From Actinokineospora auranticolor (GTDB taxonomy: Bacteria > Actinomycetota > Actinomycetes > Mycobacteriales > Pseudonocardiaceae), in contig NZ_PTIX01000009.1 in the NCBI RefSeq assembly GCF_002934265.1, positions 248,001 to 312,000 on the forward strand: 64,000 nucleotides of DNA. Reading direction: 5' to 3'. The notes under the pieces are model-generated. The model saw nothing but the letters and a program-made list of their open reading frames with translations. It searched no databases and was not told where the DNA came from. Below are positions 44,244 to 53,342 of this stretch, in pieces. The position numbers were made by a program, and so were the translations under genes. Each line of letters begins with the position of its first letter. The stretch's first letter is position 1.

Positions 44244-45427
44244 AGACCGCGCTGGTCATCGGGGGCGGCATCGCCGGGCCGGTCGTGGGGGCGGCGCTGC
44301 GGCGCGCGGGTGTCGACGTCGTGATCCACGAGTCGTACGACAGCCCGGCTGACGGGGTCGGTGGTGTCGTCCAGGTGGCGCCGAACGGGCTGAACGCGCT
44401 CGCTGCGGTGGGGGTCGCCGATGAGCTGCGCGGCCTCGGCCAGCCGACGCGGACGATGGTCATTGAGGACAGTCAGGGCCGCAAAGTCATGGCCTTCAAC
44501 GGTTTGCCCGGTCTGCCGCCGAGCCGGACGCTGTTCCGGTCCGACCTCTACCGCGTCCTCAACGACAACGCCGCGGCCAAGGGCGTCCGGGTCGAGTACG
44601 GCAAGCGGCTCGTGCGCGTCGAGGAGAGCGCGTCCGCGATCACCGCTGTGTTCGCGGACGGCACCAAGGCCACCGGCGACATCCTGATCGGCGCCGACGG
44701 CATCCGCTCCACGGTGCGCGGCCTGATCGACCCTTCCGCGCCCGGCCCGGAGCCGGTCGGGCTGCTGGGTGTCGGTGGCTGGGGTCCGCCCGTCGAGGGG
44801 TCGGGCGGACCCGACGTCATGCACTTCGCGCAGGGCAAGCGCGCGTTCTTCGGGTACTGGGCGGCCTCCGACGGCAGCGGCACGCTCTGGTTCAGCAACC
44901 TGCCCGACCCGAAGGCGCTGTCGATGGCCGAGGCCCGCGCCGTCCCGACGTCGGAGTGGCTGCGCCGGGTCCGCGAGGCGCACGCCGACGACCACCCGGC
45001 CCGCGAGGTGCTGGCGGGTGCGCGCGACCTCGAGGTGACCGGGGCGATGGAGATCCTGCCCACGGTGCCCCACTGGCACCGCGACCGCATGGTCCTGGTC
45101 GGCGACGCGGCCCACGCCCCGTCCCCCAGCTCGGGTCAGGGCGTGTCCATCACGGTGGAGAGCGCCGTCCAACTGGCCCGCTGCCTCCGCGACATCGACG
45201 ACCTCGAAACCGCCCTCACCACCTACGAACGCCTCCGCCGCCCGCGCGTGGAGAAGATCATCGCCGCCGCCCGCCGCACCAACAACACGAAGGCCGCCGG
45301 TCCCGTCGCCCGCGCTCTGACCGCGATGATCATGCCCATCCTGACCAAGACCGTCATCACCCCACGTCGCATGTTCGGCGAAACCCACTCCCACACCATC
45401 AACTGGGACGAGAAGCTGACGGCCTGA
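44231..45427 (+). CDS. FAD-dependent monooxygenase (PHBH fold)
   Basis: 398 aa group A flavin monooxygenase. GGGIAGPVVGAALRRAG...E dinucleotide motif at the N-terminus, the NAD(P)H/FAD DG motif LIGADGIRSTVRG (~155) and the GD motif MVLVGDAAHAPSPSSGQG (~290). These enzymes hydroxylate aromatic or polyketide substrates, and several inactivate antibiotics such as rifampicin or tetracycline. Coupled to a PadR regulator gene by overlap, suggesting substrate-induced expression. ATG at 44231. Confidence 0.9.
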   Translation: MGAVKTALVIGGGIAGPVVGAALRRAGVDVVIHESYDSPADGVGGVVQVAPNGLNALAAVGVADELRGLGQPTRTMVIEDSQGRKVMAFNGLPGLPPSRTLFRSDLYRVLNDNAAAKGVRVEYGKRLVRVEESASAITAVFADGTKATGDILIGADGIRSTVRGLIDPSAPGPEPVGLLGVGGWGPPVEGSGGPDVMHFAQGKRAFFGYWAASDGSGTLWFSNLPDPKALSMAEARAVPTSEWLRRVREAHADDHPAREVLAGARDLEVTGAMEILPTVPHWHRDRMVLVGDAAHAPSPSSGQGVSITVESAVQLARCLRDIDDLETALTTYERLRRPRVEKIIAAARRTNNTKAAGPVARALTAMIMPILTKTVITPRRMFGETHSHTINWDEKLTA

Positions 45428-45604
45428 AACGGGCCTGGCCGCTTTGGTGGGAGGGGCGGGTATCCGCCCGCGCGGGGTCGGCGAACCGGGACGAGGCAGC
45501 CCGCAGCCGCCGCAGCGCCGCGCGAGCAGTTCACCGACGCCGCAGTTGTGGTGTTGCGCGACGGACGGCCAAGGGGCTCGGATAACGGAGCCACCTAGTC
45601 GCCG

Positions 45605-45935
45605 CGCATGGAACACAACGCCAACGCACGCGAAGCAGACGTGGCACAGAGGTAGCGCTGGCAGGAGACGCCAGCCCTCCCACCTCGCAAGAACGCCAAC
45701 GCGCCCAAGTCGGGCGCCACGGGAGTGTGCAACCGCAGGGAACGCCAGCCCCGCCACGCAACAGTGCCGACGGGCGCGAGCAGGCCCGGCACGGGAGTGG
45801 CGACGACAGGCAACGCCATCTTCCCAGCACACAACAACGTCGACGCGTGCGAAGCGGCACGCTACGGGTATAGCGACCATGAGCAAGGCTCCCGGTGCAC
45901 AGCAATGCGGGCGAGCGAGAAAGTGGCCGAGCACG
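45605..45935. repeat. Degenerate tandem repeat, about 72-bp unit, 4-5 copies
   Basis: Anchors AACGCCAACGC (45617), AACGCCAACGC (45691), AGTGCCGACGG (45762), AACGTCGACGC (45836) and AATGCGGGCGA (45904) recur at 74, 71, 74 and 68 bp. A second anchor, CAGG..ACGCCAGCCC, recurs at 45660, 45734 and 45805. No long credible frame crosses the units. The rest of the 1.08-kb gap (45428-46509) holds the deoA fragment and otherwise nothing I recognise. Confidence 0.6.
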
Positions 45936-46088
45936 GCGTCGAGCATGTCGAGGGTGGCGCCGGTGGGTCCGAGGCCGCGGCGGGAGAGTTGCGGGGCAAC
46001 GGCGCCGTGGGCAGCGACCAGGGGCGCTGGCGGCAGGGTGATCTTGTCGCCGACGCCGCTGGTGGAGTGCTTGTCCACGGTGGGTCGG
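45930..46088 (-). pseudogene. deoA: Thymidine phosphorylase fragment
   Basis: About 50 codons on the minus strand read PTVDKHSTSGVGDKITLPPA, then PLVAAHGAVAPQLSRRG and LGPTGATLDMLDAVLG. This is the conserved phosphate/substrate region of DeoA (VDKHSTGGVGDK...GRGLGHTGGTLDKLE) with substitutions at several invariant residues (Gly to Ser, His to Pro, Gly to Ala). Neither the N-terminal domain nor the rest of the enzyme is recognisable around it. Confidence 0.7.
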
Positions 46089-46466
46089 TCGCCGTCGAGT
46101 GGGCGCGCGGCAGCTCTCGCGATCGGCCATCCGCCGATCGCGGCCTCGCTTGGCCCTGGTCCGGGCGCCTTGCCATCGACGCCTGTGCCATCGACAACCT
46201 CGTCGACGTCACACGCGCCATCGGCCGCCCCGCCTTGTCCTGGATGTTGGCGCCGGATATCAGCATCCACGAGTGCGCGGACGTTCGCATCGACTTGTCC
46301 ACAGCCCCCGTCGGCGCTGTTGCGGCGCGGGCGAGATCGGTGTGGGTGGGGGGCCGCGCGGAGCGCGGATGGCGGGGTTGGGCTCGGTTGTCCACATGCC
46401 CACCAACCATCTACAGGCTCCGGAACCGGCTACCCAAGTCCGGAACCGTTCCTACACAATGAGATC

Positions 46467-46490
46467 GGGGCACCGGCCAGGAGGTGCCCC
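46467..46490 (-). terminator. Terminator of the nucleotidyltransferase gene
   Basis: GGGGCACC / GGTGCCCC, 8-nt loop, 20 nt past the stop codon. Confidence 0.55.
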
Positions 46491-46509
46491 GGTGGACCTC
46501 GATCGGGAG

Positions 46510-47205
46510 CTAGCGCCGGTAGCCCTCGCGTAAGGGGCCGCCTACTCGGGACAGGACTGTGTGGACCGCGGCCAGCAGCCGGTCGGGGCCCTGGTTCGCC
46601 ACGTCCTGGAACGCCACGACCAGCTCTTGGGCGAGGGCGGGTTCGGCGGAGCGCAGGCGACGCCAGAGCCACTTGCCGGTGCCGAGCCAACGGCCGTGGT
46701 GGGCGAGGGCCAGTTCGGCTGTTTCGGTGAGGAGGCGGGCGGCCACGAAGACCGCTTCGCCGGGGGTCGGGGTGCCCGCGAGGTCGTCGAGGAGGTCGGT
46801 GATGCGGTAGCGGATGTTGTCGGTCTCGCGCTTGGCGAGCGGGGGTGGGCCCGCCGCGAACCGGGCGGAGGCTTCCACCTGGAGTTCGGTGCCCACGCCG
46901 TCGCGGTCGAGGAGGAGGCGGCCGGTGGCCCACATGTGCAGGGTCGGGGAGCGGCGGGCGGCGGTTTCGCGTTCGACGAAGGTGCGGAAGGACTCCTCGG
47001 TGTGGGCGAACACCTCGACGACCCGCTCCCGTCTGCGGAGGGTGTCGCGGTGTGCGGCGTGGCCGGGGAGCAGCAGCATCAGGTCGACGTCGGAGGTGGT
47101 GGTGTCGCCGCCGATGGCGGAGCTGCCCGCGAGGACGGCGGCGAGGGCCTCGGGGTAGCGGTCGGCGAGGACCTCGCGCGCGATCCGCTCGGCCGTGCTG
47201 TTCAC
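46510..47205 (-). CDS. Nucleotidyltransferase domain protein
   Basis: 231 aa. Pol-beta-type nucleotidyltransferase core with AGSSAIGGDTTTSDVDLMLL (GS-x10-DxD, residues ~26-45), followed by a helical C-terminal domain (LTETAELALAHHGRWLGTGKWLWRR) like that of aminoglycoside nucleotidyltransferase-type or KNTase-C-like proteins. Substrate unknown. GTG start at 47205; an alternative in-frame start is not obvious. Ends before a hairpin terminator. Confidence 0.85.
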   Translation of the reverse strand: MNSTAERIAREVLADRYPEALAAVLAGSSAIGGDTTTSDVDLMLLLPGHAAHRDTLRRRERVVEVFAHTEESFRTFVERETAARRSPTLHMWATGRLLLDRDGVGTELQVEASARFAAGPPPLAKRETDNIRYRITDLLDDLAGTPTPGEAVFVAARLLTETAELALAHHGRWLGTGKWLWRRLRSAEPALAQELVVAFQDVANQGPDRLLAAVHTVLSRVGGPLREGYRR

Positions 47206-47263
47206 CTGGCCACCCGCCCGGGGTGGCTGGGCACGGTGGGCGACGGAGGTGGGGAGCAGGCCG

Positions 47264-47380
47264 GGGTTGCGGGGCGACCCGAGGATCGGGTGTGAGCCGG
47301 AGTTACCGGGCGACCCAAGGATCGGATGTAGGTCAGGGTTGAGGGGCGACCCGAGGATCGGGTGTGAGCCGGGGTTCGGG
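47264..47380 (+). repeat. 36-bp tandem repeat, 3.25 copies
   Basis: Units begin at 47264, 47300 and 47336 and a partial one at 47372. Each contains GACCCGAGGATCGGGTG, in which ACCCGA and TCGGGT are inverted around GGA, so the array is a series of small hairpins. It fills the spacer (47206-47582) between the nucleotidyltransferase and LigD-polymerase genes; no gene seen there. Confidence 0.8.
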
Positions 47381-47582
47381 TGTGGGGTGGTGGCCGCATT
47401 CGGTCCATGGTGTCGCCGTTCGTGGGTCGGTGGGGGTGTCCCACAATTTCTGGGACATGACTGGTCCGGTTGGCTCAGCCGCCGTGGTGGATGAGGGTTC
47501 TGCCCGGGAGATCGTCCCGGCGGGGCCGGGTGTTATTCCAGGTAAGGGGCGTATTGGTGAACTGGGTATTACCGTCGGACCT

Positions 47583-48542
47583 ATGGCGAGCACCAGTCCG
47601 GCCGTCGAGATCGAGGTCGGTGACCACACCGTCCGGGTGAGCAACCCGGACCGCGTGTACTTCCCGGCGCGTGGGGAGACGAAGCTGGACCTGGTCAACT
47701 ACTACTTGGCCGTGGGTGACGGGATCGTGCGGGCGCTGCGGGAGCGGCCCTGCATGCTGCACCGGTTCCCCAGCGGGGTCGGCGGCGAGAAGGTGCACCA
47801 GAAGCGGGTCCCGAACGGGGCGCCGCCGTGGCTGGAGACGGTGCGGGTGCATTTCCCCCGGTACAACCGGCACGCCGACGAGCTGTGCGTCACGCGGCTC
47901 GCCGACGTGGCGTGGGCGGTGCAGATGTCCACTGTGGAGTTCCACCCGTGGAACTCGCGGCGGGCCGACACCGAGCGGCCGGACGAGTGGCGCATCGACC
48001 TCGACCCGATGCCGGACTGCGACTTCGCCCGCGTCCGGCGGGTCGCGGGGGTGGCGCGCGAGGTGCTGGACGAGCTGGGCGCGACGGGGTGGCTGAAGAC
48101 GTCCGGGGGCCGCGGGCTGCACATCTACGTGCGGATCGCACCGGAGTGGGGCTTCGGCGACGTGCGGCGAGCGGCCTGGGCCTTCGCGCGGGAGGTGGAG
48201 CGGCGGGCGCCGGACGAGGTGACCACGACGTGGTGGCGCAAGGACCGGGACCCGTCGGCGCTGTTCGTCGACTACAACCAGAACGCGCGGGACCACACCG
48301 TCGCCTCGGCCTACTCCGTGCGCGGTGTGCCGGAGGCGACGGTCTCGACACCGCTGCGCTGGGACGAACTGGACGCGGTCGACCCGCGCGACTGCACGAT
48401 CGCGACGGTGCCCGCGCGGTTCGCCGAACTGGGCGACCTCCACTCCCCCATCGACGACACGGCCTACCGGCTGGAGGACCTGCTCGACCGGGCGGAGCGC
48501 GAGGAGCGAGACACCGGCAACCACCCCACGGACCCCGATTAG
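47583..48542 (+). CDS. LigD-type DNA polymerase/primase domain protein
   Basis: 319 aa stand-alone polymerase domain of the bacterial NHEJ ligase D family (archaeo-eukaryotic primase fold). Marks are VRVSNPDRVYFPARGETKLDLVNYYLAV (in part: SNPDRVYFPARGETK), MSTVEFHPWNSR, the metal-binding DxD in WRIDLDPMPDCDF, TSGGRGLHIYVRI, and FVDYNQNARDHTVASAYSVR. It should add ribonucleotides at DNA ends with Ku. No ku or ligase gene is in the window. Start ATG at 47583; RBS not strong. Confidence 0.92.
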   Translation: MASTSPAVEIEVGDHTVRVSNPDRVYFPARGETKLDLVNYYLAVGDGIVRALRERPCMLHRFPSGVGGEKVHQKRVPNGAPPWLETVRVHFPRYNRHADELCVTRLADVAWAVQMSTVEFHPWNSRRADTERPDEWRIDLDPMPDCDFARVRRVAGVAREVLDELGATGWLKTSGGRGLHIYVRIAPEWGFGDVRRAAWAFAREVERRAPDEVTTTWWRKDRDPSALFVDYNQNARDHTVASAYSVRGVPEATVSTPLRWDELDAVDPRDCTIATVPARFAELGDLHSPIDDTAYRLEDLLDRAEREERDTGNHPTDPD

Positions 48543-48548
48543 CGCGGG

Positions 48549-49739
48549 TCCGGCATCGGCGCCCGGGGGTGATCGCGGCGATGACGAGTTCGATCCGGTG
48601 GCAACTGCAGGGTGCCGCGCAACTGCTTGTGCCGGTTGAAGCGACCCACAGCGCTCGGGCAGATCACGCCGCGAAACACCTCCGCGACGTCCACGAGACC
48701 GCGCATCCGCCGCCGAGGTCGAGCCCGAACCGCGTGCCGCAGCCCCAGAGGTGCGCGGCGCCGCCCGGAGCGAGTTCGGGTGGGTGAACGGCGCGGTCGC
48801 GATCCAGCACGGACCCACGACCGTTCACACCATCCCGCGGGCCCCACGACCGGGTACGCCCAGGCGCTGTCCGGCATCAGCGCCCGAGGGTGATCGCGGC
48901 GATGACAAGTTCGGCCCAGTCGCAACGCGGACTGCCGGGCCGCGCAACCGTTTGTGCCGGTTGAAGCGGCGCACAGCGCTCGGGCAGATCACGCCGCGAA
49001 ACACCTCCGCGACGTCCAGGAGACCGCGCATCCTCCGGTGATCACGCCGCCGATATCGAGCAGCCCGAACTATTTTGCCGCAGCCCCAGAGGTGCGCGGC
49101 GCCGCCCGGGGCGGGTTCGGGTGAGTAAACAGCGCGGTCACGATCCAGCACGGAGCCATAACCGTTCACGCCACCGCGCGGGCTCCACGACGCTAGCTCG
49201 CCCAAGTGCTGTCCGGCATCGGCGCCGGGGGTGATCGCGGCGATGACAAGTTCGGCCCGGTCGCAACGCGGGTTGCCGGATCGCGCAGCCGCTTGAGCCG
49301 GTTGAAGTGGGCCACAGCGCTCGGGCAGATCACGCCGCGGCGCACCTCCACGACGTCCACGAGATCGCACGTCCGCCGGTGATCACGCCGCCGCCGATGT
49401 CAAGCTTTGCCGTTGACCAAGTGGTGCCGCGCGGGGCGGGTTCGGGTGGCTGAACAGCGCGGTCGCGATCCAGCACGGAGCCGCAACCGTTCAGGCCACC
49501 GCGCGGGCCCCCGACCCCGGCTCGACCAGGCGCTGTCCGGCATCGGCGCCGAGGGTGATCGCGGCGACGACGAGTTCGACCCGCCGGCAACGCGGACTGC
49601 CGGCTCGCAACCGCTTGACCAGTTGAAGCGGCCCAGTGGTGCGCGGGGCGGGTTCGGGTGGCTGAACAGCGCGGTCGCGATCCAGGACACGTGGCCGTGC
49701 TCGTTGCGAGGCTCGCGACCTGGGCTCGTCTGGACGCTG
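48549..49739. repeat. Long tandem repeat, about 325-bp unit, 3.6 copies
   Basis: Units begin with TCCGGCATCGGCGCC-like sequence at 48549, 48870, 49212 and 49536 (lengths 321, 342, 324, and ~204 for the last, which is internally deleted); TCCGGCAAGTCC at 49740 starts a fragment of a fifth. Conserved blocks include GGGTGATCGCGGCGATGAC, GCTCGGGCAGATCACGCCGCG, GTGCGCGGCGCCGCCCGG, and GCGGTCGCGATCCAGCACGG. No continuous frame runs through the units on either strand. The 1.3-kb gap 48543-49849 contains only this array. Confidence 0.85.
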
Positions 49740-49849
49740 TCCGGCAAGTCCGGTGCGCGGGATTCGTGATCCGGGCGGGAGCCGCGCGTACCGGGTTGTG
49801 CTTGGGCTTTCCGCTCGTGCGGTCAGGGGCCGCGGATGCGGGACAGCGT

Positions 49850-52559
49850 CTACGGGCACCACGCGGCTTGTGGAGGGGAGTCCGGGGTCGCGGGGCCCTT
49901 GCCGCAGGACGCGACCGGTTCCAGGGGGTTGACGGAGACGGCGAGGATGGTGATGAACTTGCGGATCGGGACCCGGCTCCCCGCGTGGTCGATCAGTCCA
50001 CTTTGGCCGTTGAGCGCGGCCGCGCCGTTGATCTGGTCGATCTCCCGCCACACCGCGCCCGGTGAGATGGGGACGTTGCCGAGGCGGCCGACGGCGGTGG
50101 CGAAGACGGCGGTGGCGTCGAAGGTCAAGGCCGCCTGGCCGTCTTGGGTGAAGTGGTTGCCGTCGGCGCAGTCGTCGAAGAGGTCGCGGGCGCCTGCTTG
50201 GAGGTCGCCGATGCCGTCGCAGCGCGGTGTGGTGGGGCCGAAGGAGACGTAGTCGAACGGGACGTCGCTGCGTGAACCGATCGACGCGACGTACCGGGAG
50301 ATGTCGTCGCCCGCGACGATCCGCCGGGGCGGGTTGGCGCAGGGCCTGCTGGAGTAGCCGTCCAGGAAGCGCTGGAAGTCGGCGGGTCTGCCCGCGAAGA
50401 ACACCGCGGGCCGGTCCGGGCGCTCGCACGCCTTGTCCGAGACCTCGCGCGCGCTCGTCTTGTCGGCAGGCGCCCCTTCCGGCTGGTAGCCGACGATGTC
50501 GACGCGCATCCCGAGGCCCGTGCCGCGTTCGAACACGTCCTCGGCGAGGTTGGCGCTGTAGATGTCGGCCTTGTCGTCGGACCGGTAGACGATGATCGAC
50601 GTCGTCGCGAGCTGGTCGTGGATGTAGCCGACGACGTCGGCCTGGCGCTGGTTGGTCGGCGAGACCTGGTAGTAGGTGCGGGACTGGTCGACCAGGGTGT
50701 CCGCCGGCAGGGTCACCGCGATGCTGGGCAGACCGAGGTTCCCGAGCGCCCGGACCGTGTCGAGGGTCGGCTGACGGCTCTGCGCGAGCCCGACGACGCC
50801 GATGACGGTGGGGTCCTCGGCGACGAGTTCCTTGATCTTGTCCACCATCAGGCCGCCGTGCTTCATCTCGTCGCCCGCGTTGGCGACGAGGATGCGCAGC
50901 AGCGGGTCGCTGCGGTTGCTCCGCCGGAGCAGGGCGCGCTGCTGGGCCGCGACGCCCATGAGCCGGTAGGTGTTGGCGGTCAGCGAGTCGTCCCGCGCGC
51001 TCAGCGCGGTCACGAACACGATCGTCGCCACCGGCCTGCTCTCCGCCGCGGCGACCTCGGCGTTCTGGTTCCGGACCACGCCCTGCACGGTGTGGAAGCG
51101 ATCGATCTTCTGGCTGCGCAGCGGACCCGCGTTGGCCAGGAACGGGACGTCGCCCTCGGTCACGCCCACGCAGTCGTTGCCGACGCGGACGAGGTGGCGC
51201 GCCCCCGCCGACTCGGGATCCTTGCCGCAGTGCGCGTACCCGTCCTGCGCGGTCTGGGTCCGGACGTTGTCGAAGTAGGTGTAGCCGACAAAGCCGACCG
51301 CGCCGACGAAAACAGCCGGGACCAACGTCAGCAGCCAGGTGCGGGACCACATCGGCGCCGACCTGACCTCCATCGCGTCCCGCGCGGGGACGGCGACGTC
51401 CTCCGCCGCCTCGGAGGGGATGACGATCGGCAGGTACCAGGCGGTGGGGCGACGGGACCCGGCTGTCCCGGCCGAACTTGTACCGCCACGCCTCGTACGC
51501 CTGCCCCGCGCCCGACGCGGGGCTGGAGGGGTTCGGCGAGCGGCCCTCCTCCGGGTTGGCCGCGTCGGGCGGCACCTTCTCGCTGCCGCTGATGACGACC
51601 AGCGGGTCGAACGCGCCGGTGTCGTTGCGCACGTCGTTGATCGTCTTGAGCAGGGCGTAGCCGCCGTTGACCCGGGTGATGCCGTCGAGCAGGAGGGCGG
51701 GGTAGGCGGTCCGCCGCCAGCCCCGCGGGCGCCACACGCGTCGCTGGTAGGCGCGCCGCACGTCTTCCAGGAAGGCGTTCACGAGGAGCTCGACCAGCTG
51801 GTCCGGGTCCGCCACGGGTTCCGACACGGCGCGGGGGCCGAGGGTGGCGGTCAGCCGCTCGGCGAACCCGAGGAAGGTACCCGGGTCGTGGGGCGCGAGG
51901 TAGGGCTGGTGGAGCAACCAGCGGTACTCGGCGCCGCCCGGGCCGAACCCCCGCAACCGGGAGGTGAACAGCACCGGCGGGAGGACCGCGAGCAGGAACT
52001 TCGCCCACCACGGAGTCTTGTCCTCGAGCGCCTGGTGGGCCGGGTCGGCGGCGAGTCCTTTCGCCCGCTTCTGCACGATGTCGCGCTTGCGGAGCTTGTT
52101 GCGCAGCTCCACCACGGTGTCCAGGTTGTCGCCCGCGAGTCGCTGGGACATCAGCCAGTGGACGAGTTGGAACCGGCGGAAGGGGAAGCGGCCGTAGCGG
52201 ACGTTGCCGCCGGAGGACAGCGTCCGCGCGCACTCCCACAGCACCTCGGCGACCAGCTCGACCTCCGACTTGGCCCGGTCGACGGCGTCGTCGACGGGGA
52301 AGGCGCGCAGGGCTTGCGGCACGCGGGTCGGTTGCGCCGAGCGGAGGTAACCGGCGAGGGCGGGGAGCAGGTCGCCGTGGTCGGCTTCGCGGACGAAGCA
52401 GACCATCGGGATGCCGCGGTGCCTGCCGGAGCGCCGTCCCCATCCGCCCGGGGCCTCGCCGACTTGCGGCCGCTCGGTGAGGCGCTCGACCAGTCGGACG
52501 ACGTCCACTACACCGTCGAACGGGCGGAGGCTCGTCCGCTCGTCAGATTCTCCAGCCAC
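49850..52559 (-). pseudogene. Large substrate-binding-like membrane protein interrupted by a frameshift
   Basis: Two frames form one gene. From GTG 52559 (RBS AAGGAGGT) an N-terminal ~365 residues runs to YEAWRYKFGRDS; this part (YGRFPFRRFQLVHWL, RLRGFGPGGAEYRWLLHQ, LLDGITRVNGGYALL) I cannot assign. Near 51450 the frame shifts; the correct continuation is RRPTAWYLPIVIPSEAAEDV then AMEVRSAPMWSRTW, a membrane helix (LLTLVPAVFVGAVGFVGYTYF in part) and a ~430-aa periplasmic-binding type 1 domain (RILVANAGDEM, VVGLAQSRQPTLDTVRALG, YYQVSPTNQRQADV). The total length of 2710 nt is one base out of frame. It may be a real mutation or a base-calling error. Confidence 0.75.
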
Positions 52560-52761
52560 CTGACCTCCTTATGGCGACGCGATCAGATCTACCACAGCGA
52601 GCGGCCATTCGATCGCGTTTTCGCGCGCCCCGGTCGGTTTGGCGAGATTTCGTCGGACGGGTCGAAGGAACGCGCTGGGCGGCCAATCGCTCGCATTCTC
52701 GCGGCCCCATTCGAGTGAATTCATGTAACGTCTCGAGCGCACGCGGAAATTCGCCACGGGC

Positions 52762-52840
52762 GGCCTGGGCTGGCACAGAGGTGTCAATCATGCCTCTAAG
52801 GAAGCAGGCAGGGACTTCGGTTCGAATCTCACCTCGGCCA
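52762..52840 (+). other. tRNA-like remnant
   Basis: 79 nt from GGCCTGG to CTCGGCCA. The ends pair at 6 of 7 positions including a G-U, TGCCT...AGGCA resembles an anticodon stem, and GGTTCGAATC is a canonical T-loop. The T-stem itself does not pair, so this is not a working tRNA. A perfect 16-bp palindrome (52841-52856) follows directly. The surrounding 52560-52973 gap has no gene I can support. Confidence 0.4.
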
Positions 52841-52856
52841 CGACCGATATCGGTCG
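52841..52856. repeat. Perfect 16-bp palindrome
   Basis: CGACCGATATCGGTCG is self-complementary over its full length and abuts the 3' end of the tRNA-like remnant. It could be an operator or a recombination site. Confidence 0.7.
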
Positions 52857-52973
52857 GACATTGACGCGGATTGGCCGTGAGCGGCGGAGAAAAGATCCGG
52901 CAACACCGCCCCCGAAGGGAGTATGTCGAGCCTCGTCGGGTTATCCGGTGGCGGGGACGGTTAAGGTCGGGAG

Positions 52974-53315
52974 GTGGAGATCGGGAACCGACGGCGAGAC
53001 CAGCCCCCGCCGCCGTGGGTGGTGTTCGAGGCGTTGGTGGAGCGGTCGCCGCGGTGGTTGCGGTTGTTGGCGGACGAGCGGGTTCCTGACGTCGTGGAGG
53101 CGGTGTCGCCGTCTTTGGTGGTGTGGTCGTCGTTGTGGGTGCGGCGGGCGGACGCGGTGGTGCGGTTCGAGTTGGCGCCGCGTGGGATGGGAACGGCGCT
53201 GCGTTGGATCTTGACCGTGGACGAGCCGGCACCGGACGCGTCGCTCGTGGGCCACCTGCGCAGGCGCGTCAACGAGTTGATCAACGCGGACCTGCGGTAC
53301 TCGTTCGGGCAGTGA
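52974..53315 (+). CDS. Small conserved hypothetical protein
   Basis: 113 aa, soluble. PPPPWVVFEALVERSPRWLRL, VVWSSLWVRRADAVVRFEL and GTALRWILTVDEPAPD suggest a SRPBCC-like alpha/beta fold, ending in LRRRVNELINADLRYSFGQ. Proteins of this look are common in actinomycetes and uncharacterised. GTG start with a weak GGGAG just before it. It is convergent with the PEP-utilising enzyme gene, 27 bp apart. Confidence 0.75.
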   Translation: MEIGNRRRDQPPPPWVVFEALVERSPRWLRLLADERVPDVVEAVSPSLVVWSSLWVRRADAVVRFELAPRGMGTALRWILTVDEPAPDASLVGHLRRRVNELINADLRYSFGQ

Positions 53316-53342
53316 GGGTTGCCGGGCGGGGTGCGGGTCGGG

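Noticed and set aside
48543-49849. A repeat-protein gene across the 325-bp units
   Set aside because: Stops and frame changes occur in every unit on both strands despite unit lengths divisible by three.
52762-52840. A functional tRNA gene
   Set aside because: The T-stem does not pair and the anticodon loop is too large.
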